The notes under the pieces are model-generated. The model searched no databases and was not told the origin of the DNA. It saw only the letters and a list, made by a program, of their open reading frames with translations. The position numbers were made by a program, and so were the translations under genes. Shown here one piece after another: positions 1-12,600 of a stretch of DNA of 64,000 nucleotides. The stretch covers positions 864,737-928,736 of the forward strand of contig NW_020170393.1 of NCBI RefSeq assembly GCF_000524195.1. Reading direction: 5' to 3'. Every line of letters begins with the position of its first letter. Within the stretch, counting starts at the first letter, position 1. The stretch comes from Echinococcus granulosus. Its lineage: Eukaryota; Platyhelminthes; Cestoda; Cyclophyllidea; Taeniidae.

Positions 1-3000
1 GACACCAGTTCTCAAACCACGGCACCTGTCGCCTTTCTGGGCACCTATTACCTTACATTCCCAAGTGAGAGATACATGTTTTTTAGGTTGATGATTTGCG
101 CATAACTGCAGCGTCTCTCTTTGTCTTAGACTAGAGGTGTTTTTTTTCTGCTCAAATGCATCCCACTCGAAGGTCTAGTTTGTCCGAACGCTTTGTGAGA
201 TGGTCCATTTAGCCTTTTTTCGTCGAACGAGCCGGACAGGGCTTCCCATGCACTTGTAATGTGGTGCGCTTCTTAAAGTATAGCCTTAGTGTAATTCATG
301 AGGGCCCTTTATTCTACAAAGAGCTTGTTTGCATGAGCTGCCATAAGAATCTGCTTCAGTGTTATTGCAGAAGCGCGCCACATGGCTTTTCGTAGCGAAT
401 TGGAAGTAGATGTTGGAGATACATGGTGGCTCTGTTTGTATGGGATGCTTTAAGTTTAATTGCAGGGTAACAACTGAGAGTGCGGGCGAATCTGTCGCCA
501 GCCTAGAGAAGGACTCGTCATCTGCTGCTCCGATGAAGGAGGAGACAATCGTTACCCTCACGTAAACCAACCAATGCCCACTGAATGGTGTTTCTCAACG
601 TAGTTGAAATTCGAATAGCCCATTTTGACTGCTGAAATCACGGCATGCACAGACGTAGGTGCTGCTACCTTCATAAGCTGTAGGATGCTCAGTAGTCTAG
701 CAAGACAAAGTTACTGCGCCATGACATCTCCTGTACTGTCAAGACCGTACTCTGGCACGTACGGTATAGACGCAAGTAAATTGCATTTTTTGTCTTTCCT
801 AGGGATTCTACTACGCCAGTCTTTTTACTGCAAGTCTTGTTTGCCACTAAAGATTGCGAGGCATTTTCTTGGTGTTAATATGGATCCCACAATGGCATCG
901 TGGCTGCAAAGGTGGTTCCATGCAATCGGTTTCCAAAATTGTAGCAGCATATCTTTTATGTTCGCAGACATTTGCGCCACGAGCGCATGCAATGGGTTGA
1001 CAATTCAATCTAAATTTAACTTTCTCTCTGCCGTAGTATACCGAAGGATATTATTTAGACTGGCCATCATCTAAACTCGTTAGATGCTGTGGCATGTACT
1101 TTGCCTAATGAAAAATCTGAAAGAAACACAAAGATTTTTCAATCCATTGAATTTATTAACATCGAAATATCTCCAAGTCCAGGGCCCAGGTCCCACTGCC
1201 CCCCATCGCACGCCCCTGCTTGACATGGGTCCAGCCAGATTGGCCACCCATGTGTGAAGGGGTCAGACAGCGAGTCAACACCTATCAAAACATTGCATGT
1301 ACGTAACTTTGGCTGTCCATTTGGCTGCCTCCTCAACCGCATTTCGCCCCACCTCCCCCAATCATTGAGAATCAGTGGTGGGTGCATTGTACCATTCCAC
1401 CGCCTCCACGTTGCAAATGGAGCCTTCGGTGGAGTGTGTTACGTGGCCGTCGGTGGTAAACGTTGTCATCGTCTTTGGGGTAGTTTGGATAATTGGGCCT
1501 TCGCCCATTAGATGGTTACTCGGTGCAACGCAGAGATATGCCTTCGTGACACACAATATGCTACAATGCATTTACCACTTAATTCACCGGATTTTGCCAC
1601 CCATTCTTTCGCCATGCCGTTTGAGTAATTCACAAACACTACGCAACACTTGCAGGTGTGGTTTTGTATTGAAATCTTAAAATTTTGTCTCTCCTTCTCG
1701 TACTTTTTGGAGGATTCGTAGAGTTTACAAAAGGTGCATAGGCCATTTGAGTATGAAACATTTCAACAACACTGGTGCTTCAGTGTGTTAGCCAACATTG
1801 CCTCTGTTCAACGTGGAACATTCTCAGGCAGCACGGATTAGGGAAAGACACGACCAGCCCCTAACCACAAACATTCTGTCATTGCAAGTTTTCTTGAAGT
1901 CGTCTGATCTCCTGTATTTAGAATGGGAAAAGAGCTCCTGGCGGCCTCCTAGAATGCCTTTCCTCTAGACAGGCGATTAGATAATGTCGTCCATCATGCT
2001 CTATCGGAACCGTCAATTTTATGCACGAACTGGCATTTATGGTATCGGCTGTGCTCATCCAAATGAATAAATAAGATCTGTTTCCAGCCAACCTGGTGCT
2101 CTAAACTTAACCATTAAATTCATGATGAGGACGCCCATCGAAGCTACAAAGATCTCTCCGATTCAAGCGACTTAGGTAAAAGTGGACGAAGCAAGCATTC
2201 CATAAACCTCGAAAATCATCTTCCCTCTTCCTTTAAACAAAGCTTTCTCTAAGCAAAAGGCATAACTAGGCTTGATGGATGGTCCTGTTTAGTCTCGTCC
2301 AAATCTCAAAGTTATGCACTGAAAGTGTCCTATAGTCTTTAAAGTCGTGAACTGCGTCACGCCTCCGCATTCTTTGCAACGTCTTTGGTTTGTGGTATTT
2401 TTTGGCTAAAAAATCTTATATGTTTCATCGGGGCCAAAAAGTACTTGTCCAAAATTTGTATAACCAGAATGTACCTTAACCCTTCACTATAAACTCCTGG
2501 AAGTGCTACCCTTAGTGCGCTATGGAAAGGACTAGTAATTCGCCGACGAAGGACTGCTTGATAGGCACTAGCAGGCGCCTCTTGACTGATACACACACTA
2601 CATGTCACACGAACAGATGGTGCTGTAGACCAGAGATCAAAGAAATCTCTATCGAGTTCTTTAATGCCAAGCTGACATTTTTATGATATACGGCATTACA
2701 GCTGAGTCAAGGTCGTGTCATGGGGTCAAATTAATTGACATTTATCGTACCTTTCCCATGGGACTTCCAGTAGGCTTTGTCCCCATATAAGCGCCAATTT
2801 GGCGGAGAAGGGATGACGGGAATGCAAGTAAGGATGCAATGGAATTGGGGCCACAGGTGCCACCAATGAGTCCACAAGGAGGAGAAAACACGCGCACTTG
2901 TAATTGTAATTAGTGTTTGAACTTCTCGCCCAAGGGACGAGAGGGCGGATGTTTGGAGAAGAGGATTGACGTATCTTAAAAACACATTGTTGTAGCCGAT

Positions 3001-4912
3001 GCCAAATGACCTTCTCGCACTCAGGTGACGCAATATCACACTCCAATTAGAGGAAAGACACATTAGGGGTGAAAATTGTAAAAGGTAATTAAGTCTTAAA
3101 CTGCCATCTCTTAGAATGGCTTGACTTATTCACAAAGCCGCACCACTTGGCATGTAAATGGAAATAAAGTGGAGTTGGACGTTCATCGCCACCAGGATGA
3201 ACCGAGCGGTGTGTGTGCGTGTGATTTTGCTGATGTATGGGAAATACAGGGATTTAACAAAGTTTTAGTATACGAGTGGGTCGAGGCGGACGATGGCACT
3301 GGGGGCTAGGACGTTGATTAATCAGTGTATCAAAGGACCAGTGTCAACTGAGGCAGTGGTTGGTGGTGGTGGTGGCAGCAGACCTCGGATGGCACGTTCC
3401 TGCAATGCCCACGCGCCCGCCCAAAACAAACACCTCACCAGCTTGGTAACTAGGCTCTACAAACACAAACCTCCATTTTTGCCCATCTGGGTCAAACTGA
3501 AAGGCGCATGAAGGCAGCTTATGCTCCGGTGCAGTCACACAGAAAACTCCCAACACCGCAGACCCCAATTCTACCTGAACATAACTATTTTTCATCACCT
3601 TCATGTTTAGTTCAAAGATAGTTGAGCTATGTGGCTGGTTAGCCGTGTATACTTGCCCCACACTCCTCTTACCTCACACCTGACTAAAATCGGCAAAGCC
3701 AGATGGCTAACCATGATGAGCTATCAGATCGTCACGTCCGCATGACTTCCCCCTTGTTATCCCTCCTTGGGGGAGGCGTGTCTGCGAGGCCTCCTTCACC
3801 TGCCCCAAATGAACACATTATGTACATCCGTCCTCCAAGAAACCTGAATAAGATTTGAGCAACCAAAATGACAAAATCGCCACCCAGTTTTGGGCAAACG
3901 CAAATTTTCCTCAAAGTTGTGTACACACGGTAAACTGCCTTGATCGGCATTAGTTCAAACTCTACGTCGGTGGCAGTGCCCAAATTCTCACCATCACGTT
4001 GACTGTGAGAAATTTCAGGCAGAGCTGTCTTAACAGGCATGGTGGCCTAACTTTAGGTCATCCTCAGAATTAAAATTAGACCAATGGAAAGGTAGCGCAA
4101 ATTCAAAATGTATTTCCCGTAAGTGTCCCTTTAGCAACGCACTACCTCAGTAGTTGCACGGGTCTTTGCTAACGTCCCCAAGAACTAGTAGTCTAGGGGG
4201 CGCAACCTGATTTCCAGTCTGTTGGCCGCCTAAACAGTTACCTTCCAAAGAAAGACGTCAGAGAAGAGTGCATGACAGCTGCATCAACCTTGATAACTAA
4301 CTAAATCTTGTGAGAGCTGCCTGTAGAATCAGAAAAGTCTTGTCTGTCTCAGCAGGTAGAAATCATAATGACAAATGCTTCACACACTTACCCCTCTACT
4401 TCGCTTTTAGGAAAGATTTTCACGAAAAATCAGAGACAGTGAAACTAGGCTGGGGTAAAATATAGAGCTAATTATCCACTATGCCTTATTACTTCTTCTG
4501 CAGTCAGATACAACTCATGGACTAATCTTGAATTGACTGGAGCCGAAGAATGATCACAGATAGAGGCGCAATATGCAGGACGATAGGTGATACAAGAAGG
4601 AGGTCATGTAGCAGTTGAATGGACAAAAACTCCTCTCGCGTAATTCGACGCACAAGCTGGATGTTGGCTGCGCTGGTGACCTTTCAGCAGCATTAAAAGA
4701 TACTTATCAAGTACCCACTTTCATACTCATGGGCGGTGTCACTACTTCAAGGTTAACTCGGAGGCTGCACATCCACCTTTATCACCACCCTTAAGACAGA
4801 AGAAAGTGGGGCGCTACTTATAACAATTAAGTAGATCTAATAGGATATATCAGTGCCTATCAAGTGGATGGCAAGTGGGTGGAAGTATGCGACAGCTTTG
4901 CAGGGGTTTAAA

Positions 4913-5430
4913 CTTGTTGGAAGATTGCCATACCATTAAACACCCACTTGGCGTGGTTAACCTATGTTTTCAGATTAAGGGTTTAAACAGGCGGGACAGC
5001 CTTTCTTTGTCTAACACATGGCACAGGCGTGTGTGGGTGCCTCGAGTGTCCTGACTGTCAACGGTGGTGGCCCTGACAAAACGACGGCTAGAGCGGCGAC
5101 CACTTACCTGGGCTTTGCCTCCGCCAGCAGACCAGTCTGTGGGTCCCACGGTGCACCTTCCACGAACAGACTGTGCACGAAAGTACCGTCCCCTGGGGCT
5201 CCTGTCAGCTTTTCACGAGTCTTACCCGTCACATTCACATTCAGTGCCACTGGGTGCAGTTACCACTCGTTCTATCTCCACATTTGCTGCATAATTGCAG
5301 TGAGGAAGGATTGTGAAATAGGCAGTCTTCCAACCAAATCGCACTCGGTAGGGATGGGCAATCAGTTACCCAAATCTCCAAATCCCTCGCTCTAGCAATC
5401 AATTTCGAGTATCACAGACCCCATCAAAAG
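4913..5430 (-). pseudogene. Decayed fragment of the dynein heavy chain C-terminus
   Basis: The stretch is clearly similar at nucleotide level to the 3' end of the intact dynein gene at ~21,114-21,630, for example around the shared block ggctttgcctccgccagcag (5,112-5,131 and 21,316-21,335). Similarity begins in the 3' flank, crosses the parental stop codon region and runs about 500 bp into the last exon. It then stops abruptly near 5,430. The copy has substitutions and small indels and no sustained minus-strand frame. It corresponds to roughly the last 170 residues of the C-terminal domain, with no motor motif. The plus-strand frame at 5,018-5,395 is its antisense shadow. Confidence 0.8.
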
Positions 5431-8400
5431 CCGCTAGGAATGTTTGCCGTCATCCATCTTCAAACATCAGATGCTAACTTAAGAATTTCTTAAATGTTTT
5501 CATTACCTTAAAACCGGATATGTGTAAAGAGATTCCCTTACTTTTTCTGATATGGAAACAATTAGGAACTCGTACGAACAAAACAAATGTGTATTTGGGA
5601 AAGCTGCTATTCTGCTTTATGGCGTCGGATGTCATCTTCATATTTTGTGAATGGCACTTCATTTCGCCTTGGGCCACACAAAGGCTGCAGCTTGCCCACA
5701 TTAAGAGTTGCTCACGAAATGCAACATCTGTAATACATAGCTCTGAAATTACAAAGACAAAGGAGTCTGGGCTGATTTAGCTTTTCCCCTTCTGCAACGT
5801 GGTCTCGAAGGCGTGATTCAGGTGAGTCGTTACACTTCAATTTCAACGCAGTCAATTCACTTGCATGTCTTAGGTAAACGAAGCCCCCACTGCAAAGTAA
5901 AAGTTTCTGGGTTAGCAAGGGGGATAAGGGAGGGTTTGGGCTGATGGGGCGGAAACGAGGCGTAAGTTGCTCCTGTGTTTGGACTTTGGACACAAACAGA
6001 GCAGACGTGCGTCTGTTGGTGTACGTGTAGATGGAGGAGGTCTCCTTCTTCTCCTCACTTTGCACCCAACTTGGCAAATTTTGACTTCTACAAACGGTCA
6101 TTCCATCATGCTCAATGAACTTTTACCTAATCTGGTAACAAATTACTTTTTTGGTCAATTCAAAAAGTGGGGTGCTCATGTGGTATGGCTAATGCCTAGG
6201 AGTCGGCAACAAGTTAATTTCCTTCATCATTTTAGTGAATACAGTGAGTTAAATGGTTTCTAATTATAGATCTCAAATTATTTTCCAAATTCCTCATCCC
6301 CTTGTACAAATGCGTTGATTTCCAGGCAGAATGGCTAGCAAGCTGTTGCTTTACAAAATAATTTAAAGGACGGCTACATACACCCACTTACCCATCCACC
6401 CAACCACAGTGGTGAAAGCGGGTCAGAATGGCTTTCGTTTTCGCATGTAGACACGGAAGAACTGCATTTCGTGAGTTCTCTTGCTGTTGCACAACTACGT
6501 CCTTACCAAGTAGTAGTCCCAACTCATTCAGACTTGACTGGAGGAAGACGTTGGACTGTGGAACAGTTGTAGTGGAGTGAATAATTCTTCAGGCACCTTT
6601 AAGCTGAAGAAGGTTTACTTTTATACACAATGTATCCAGGAGCAACAATGGACTGCTTTGAAATCATTTACCTTTCCAACAATTTCTATAGTCTTCATAC
6701 AAGCACTTCAGGGAGGTACTATGTAACGTACCATGTCCCAATTTAATCAAAAAGTGAACAATATCACTCTACAGCTTTAAATTGCGGTCCAAAAGGCAAC
6801 TGATGGGTGTACATTAACCCAGATGCCACTTCAATAACTTGCATCACTTTTCCTTCCTTTTTTCAAAACCATCTGCGAGGCACCAAAGAATGCATTCCTG
6901 CATAATTCACCAAAGGTGTGGGAACACATCAGAACTCCACACAACTCCTACACTCGCAGTGTCGCGGTGCTTCACTGCATTCCCCTGCCCTCTCTCAAAC
7001 CCGTTTTGAGCCATTTAACGTCATTTGAGGTAAAGTGGCCAAATGACGTAACAACCAGCTCGCCTAAAGGAAGCCGCCAGTCTGCCTAAATTAAAGTTAC
7101 TTTGAGGGGCGTTAAAATGCGCCTTTTTGTGCCCCTTGGGTGTTTGTCGAATCGAGGAAGAGACCGTCCTTGATTGAAGGGATGTTCAAGCACATTAGAA
7201 CGGTCGGTGCATCTACCTGGTTGTGATTTGAAGGTGATGAGGAGGAATGAACATATTCACCTAAAATGACCACAAAATTTTGCATTGTAGTCGCTAACTT
7301 AACAATTGCCTTCTGGTCGTGGACTTGACTTGGTAGGAGAGGGGTATCTTCCACAATCGCAGAGTTGTCTTGAGTTGCATATCACCCTTTTGCATATTGA
7401 ATCAACTTTGGTCTATTTAACATTTTCTTCAGGTAAATGATGAACGTGTGGTGCGTTTGTTCTCCCACATTATTTCGCATTGGGATAAAGACAAGTAATC
7501 CATCATGCAAAAACTTGGGCAGCAATTTATTCCTTACAACTAACTAGGTACACATGCATCATTCTGGAGTGGGAGTAGGCAGAATCGGTTTGGTAGCCAT
7601 CGGTAAATAACCCACGAGTAGGTAGATCTCCTCTAAGGAAGGAACCGTTATGATTAATATGCTTGACCAAAGGCTTTCCAAGATATGAATGTGAGTGGTC
7701 ACAGTGGTGGTAAGGCCTCCTTGAATAATTTCAGGACAATGGACCATGGAATTCAGGTCCATCCCATGTAACCGATCCCACTCTCACCGCACGCACGCAG
7801 ACACGTCGCGCCCCCTTCTTGTGGTGTTTATTTTACGGAAGGGCACACCCCAACCCTCCCTCGTTCTGTCTGGGGCCCCTGCCCCACCCCCGTAGTCAGT
7901 CCACGAAGCCCCGGATCAGATTATTATCTGCACCAGTTGAGGGCTGCAGGTCGGTGGGGTACCGTGTGGCGTGACGTCGTTGTAAGAGAAGGGTGCGGAG
8001 AAGGGAAGGTGACTTTGCGGCAAGGAGGGAGGGGGAGAGGGCCAGTCGGCTGAGATGATTGGCTGTTACCGATGCGTGCATGCGTGCGTGCGTATGCTTT
8101 CAGGGGACTTTGAGCTGGGTGGAACAATAAGGCAAGCCATTCGTCTACCGAATGAAAGTCCTAATCTGAACTGAGAAGTCGCCTTTACGGGCGCGGTGTC
8201 CTTCTCTCTGTGTTATGTGTGGTCGAAAAATCGCAGTAAGGCACTCAAGACTATACACATTTCTTTGCTGTGAATAATGAGAAAGCGTCAAGTGTTTTTT
8301 AATAAAAGAGAATTAGCATATTGTCGTTGTCTGCCATCGGGGCTCAATGAAAGCCTTTGTGCTGCACTTAAATTTTGGAATCCACCTAACCAATATCAAC

Positions 8401-9563
8401 GTGTGAGACACAACGCTCTCGTTGCCAGAACATTTCAATTCCACAGCATATTCCATCCAACACATACTCCTTAAAATCTAGGCAGTTCGATGACTCCGAG
8501 TCTCACGTCGTTCACCGAATACGAAACGCCTGCTATCAGAGACCAAGAAACGATGAAGCTGACGTTAAGCGGAAATGGATATTTAGAAAGTGACTGTCCT
8601 CCACGTCCCTTCAAAAATGTCACTCGAATTATGGCTGATCTGTTGTCTTCTTAAAATCAAATGATAAAAAGTGAATGAAAACTAGTCTGCATATTTTTCC
8701 TGCTGTCCAATTTGTTTTTGACAATACTGGATTATTGCAGGGAGGGGTCTAGCCGACCTCAGAGGCATGGGCATCTTCCGCACCCCAAACATACACTTTG
8801 ACTAAGGTAGTGTGGCTTAGTTATACAGTTTCTACTTGGTGAATTCTGTCTGCATCTCATGAACACCAAACTTCATCCTACGGTCTTCGTAAAATATCCA
8901 ACTATTTAAAATTTTGTGGCTTTAGGAATCTATTCACTAGAAATCTTCGAAGATAAAGATGTTCCTGATTTTCCACAATGGTTGGTGAGGATCGAGATCC
9001 TGTTGAATTGTACAGCACACCTACGCACACGACCACTGCAACATTCCCAGTCATCGAGTCGGCTGGTGCATCAGCTACCCCTGCGCCTGTCTGCGAGAGT
9101 AGCGATTTGCGAGCAAAAAGGAAGTTTAACATGCCACATCGGGTCACATGTCAGTAACGCAGCATGCACCTGGGGTGAGTAGCGATGGATGTGGAAGATA
9201 GCGGTGGCACCTGTGCTGGCCACCATCCCACTGCCATCCTCCCCACCACCAACCCACCAGACGCCGCCTGTGCCACTGACATCATTGTATCGGTAATTGC
9301 AGCCGCCGCAGTCAACTAACTAGAGGATTGTTACAATTTGGCTGAGGCAGTCAGTTTTCTAGAATGTGGGACAGCCAACCAATCACTGACAGCTACATTC
9401 AGACCACACCACACCTTGTCTCCTTGTCTCATCCCATTCCTTCCCTCACACTCCCACCATCACTCACACAATCCATATCATTACTACCTTTGTCAACTAG
9501 ACATGTATGAGGACTTTAAAACGACTTAGAGCTCTTTTATCCATTGATGCCTTGGCTTCCACG

Positions 9564-9574
9564 CCCCCCCCCCC
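9564..9574. repeat. Poly-C run (11 bases)
   Basis: Eleven consecutive C residues near the end of unit A. The equivalent place in unit B (~16,835) lacks the run, so it arose after duplication. No function is evident. Confidence 0.9.
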
Positions 9575-9689
9575 GGTTCAATCGTACGTTCCCACCGATC
9601 ATGGGAATGGGTCACCGGATCTGAGACTTGAGACGAAGCGATGTCAGTGGCAAATCATTTCCAAGTGTGCGTTGCTTATCAGGGGGTAG

Positions 9690-12600
9690 GTAATTTGTGC
9701 ATTACTGCAGAGGCATTTCCCCCTGTGATTGAAGGTATTGTTTGTGCTCAAATGGGTCTCCACTTGTACGTCCACTTTCTCCACACGCCTTGCATAGATA
9801 ACCTCTTTATTCTCTCATGGTCGTTTTTACAGGATTAGTTTGCCTAGGCTTCCTAAACAATCTGCTTTAGTGTTACTGTAGATGCACACGGCTCGGTTAT
9901 TCGCCCTAAGTTAGAAGTGTATGTTGTGGATAAGAGGTGGCTGTATTTGTGTGGAGTTCGTTGCTTTTCTACAGCAAGGTGACAACTCGGAAAGATGTTG
10001 GAGTCAAAGTTGTTGTGACCCCTGCGAAGAGTTTTTCACCAGCTGCCCTCATTAACTGGCTGTCTGAGGAGACAGTACCCTCGTGTAAATCAACCAAATG
10101 ACGAAAAATGGTGTTCTCCATTCGGCGTCACTAGCTATGAGGTTAGCTTGATTGGAATTTAAACAGTCTATTTTAATTACCAAACTCACGAGCATGCGCA
10201 GTGATCACCGTTACTGCCTTCAAAATCTACTGAATGACTAGTGGTTTGGTATGACAAAGCTACTACTCAATGATGCCTCTCTTGCCACCAAGAGAGTATT
10301 ATGGCACGTGCAATAGGCATATACGTGAACCAGACGTAGTTTTTTTAAACATCGGGTTTTAACTCTGCCAAGCCCCCTTTTAGTGGAATTTTTGTTTGGT
10401 ACAGGCAACTTAGAAGAATTTGTACGGTGTATGCACGGGTCACACAACGGTGTCGTGGTTGGAAGTGTGATTTTCCGTAACTGGATCTCAGAACTTTAGC
10501 AGCATCTCCTGTTCTTTTGTAGACTTTTTTTCAGGGAGCATACTATAGGTGGACAAGTCAGTCAAAAGTCAACGGACTCTCTTTGCACGTATACTTCAAG
10601 GCACTATCCAGATTGCCTGTCATCGGAAATTGCAACTTGATTTATACTGGTAATTTTACATTAACCAACAAAAAAATTCAGAAGAGAGACTAGGGACATT
10701 CAAAACGACTGAGTCTTGACCGTCAGTATCATCGCTTCTGGTCCAGGGTGAGGGTGCCTCGCTCCTCTATCTCTTGTCCCGATTTGCAATGTCTCCAGTC
10801 AGATGGGAAGTCTATGTGTGAAAGCGTTGGACAACAGGTCAACACCTGGCAAAACACTAGATGTACGTAGCTTTGGCCTTCTATTTAGCGTCAGCCTCAC
10901 CTCACCCTTACCTTTTCCCACCTCTCTCCTCATTAACGGTCAGTGGTGGATACATTGTGTTATTGCTGCAAATTAAGGCTAGGGTGTAGTATGTTGCAAT
11001 GGCATCAGTGGTGAATATTGTCATCGTCTATGGGGTAATTCGGATCATTAAGCCTTCGCTGTCATTGGGATGAGGGTGTGCAGGTGTATCGCAGGTCCAA
11101 AAACGGAAAGCCACAACGGGGTTTGGCCATAACAAAGGTTGTGGGAGTAGGTTGGATGTTGGTGACCTATTTCTACCGGTGCTCATTTGCTTGACATCCA
11201 CTAAAACCGGTTAAACTTTGCAAAAAGCAGCTTTGTTTCTGGTTATGAACTTGCATTAATAAGTCCACAATGATTAACAACACCTTACTATACCTTCCTG
11301 ACATGTACATTGCAGCAATGCAACTGCCACCGAATTGGAGGAACTGGAAAAACTCTTCAATAGATTTATCCATCCAGACTTCCTCGATTCGTTCGGAACG
11401 GCGTTTGAGTAGTTAACATATACTAAGAAGCCTGGCGTCTGGAAGGAAACACAGGAATGTAGGAAAGCCTCGAGGTGGAAGGTGGTGCTAGAGATGAGAA
11501 GGGAGGGAAGGAAGCTGATTAATCCATGTACCAAAGCACCAGTGTCAACTGAGGCAGTGGGCCGTGGTGGTGATGGTGGTAGCAGCGGCGACGGACCTCG
11601 AATGGTACATTCACTTGATGCCCACAATATGTCCACCCACCTGCCCTAAACAAACACTTCGCCAGCTTAGTGACGAGGCATCACAAGCACAAACTCCTTT
11701 TTGCCCATCTGATTCACACTGAAAGACACGCGATGATAGCGCCTGTTCCCACACAGTCACACTGACAACCGTCAACCCTACAGATTACAATTCCACCTCT
11801 ACCTAACAAATTATCAACATCACCGTATTAAATTCAATTTTAAGGACAGCTCAGCTGCGTAAAGTCTAAAGCTGACAAGAGTTTTATACTCGTGCTAGAT
11901 TAATTTGCCGAAAGATCGAAAATAGAAATTCACCCATGAATTTGTCAGTAGTCTATCAAAGGAGCTATAGTGTGGGTATGCTCGAACACTCTACTGTCAC
12001 AGGACGAATGCCACGAACACGAATTACGCACCCATTTCATCAAGGTTTGGGAATTTAATGAAATATATACTCAGGTTAGGGGTGAGTAAGGAAAAGTGGT
12101 GGTCTTCAAACACACCAACCCACATACATACACACACACACACGGACAAACAGAGTGGACTTGACTAAGATTGACAAAGCCAGATGGTGAACAATCAGAT
12201 CGTCACGTCTGCATAACTTCCACCTTGTTTTTACCTTATTTGGGGAGCCGTGGGGATGAGAATCCATTCGTCTGCCTTGAATAAACACATAATGCGCATC
12301 CTGTCCACCCACAACACCAAAACACCACCCAGTTGAGAAATGGACAAGGCTCGAGTAATTAAAATAACCTAATCATTGCTCGATTTTGAGTAGGAGCAAA
12401 TTGTCCTCTGGGAGATGCTAGCTAGAGAAGCCGCCTTGATTGGCAAGAACTCGACTCTCACGAAGGTGCGATTGCCAAAAATACTCGCTGTCACGTTGAC
12501 TGTGAAAATTTTAGACTGAGCTTCCTCAACAAACATGATGACCTAACATTGAATTATACCCAGAATATAGCAGTACACGTAACGGTACTGTGTTTGAGAA

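Larger units (their letters stand above)
72..9690. repeat. Tandem segmental duplication, unit A
   Basis: This is the first of three diverged copies of one segment in the same orientation. By eye, landmarks recur in order. Positions ~160-215 match ~16,990-17,040. ~300-640 matches ~9,840-10,200 and ~17,150-17,570. ~1,170-1,510 matches ~10,740-11,060 and ~18,100-18,430. ~3,330-3,580 matches ~11,530-11,790 and ~19,480-19,730. ~3,690-4,040 matches ~12,160-12,540 and ~19,840-20,220. ~4,500-4,960 matches ~13,140-13,450 and ~20,720-21,160. Beyond the dynein fragment at 4,913-5,430, unit A carries ~4.2 kb (5,430-9,690) shared only with unit B (13,600-16,915). No open frame is conserved between copies, so this is non-coding. 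The left edge may continue outside the window. Confidence 0.8.

Noticed and set aside
625..1074. 149-codon plus-strand frame in unit A
   Set aside because: No ATG-based conserved counterpart in units B or C; composition looks random.
5018..5395. Plus-strand 125-codon frame
   Set aside because: It lies exactly antisense to the dynein C-terminal pseudogene fragment; the parental gene also shows an antisense frame at 21,240-21,635.
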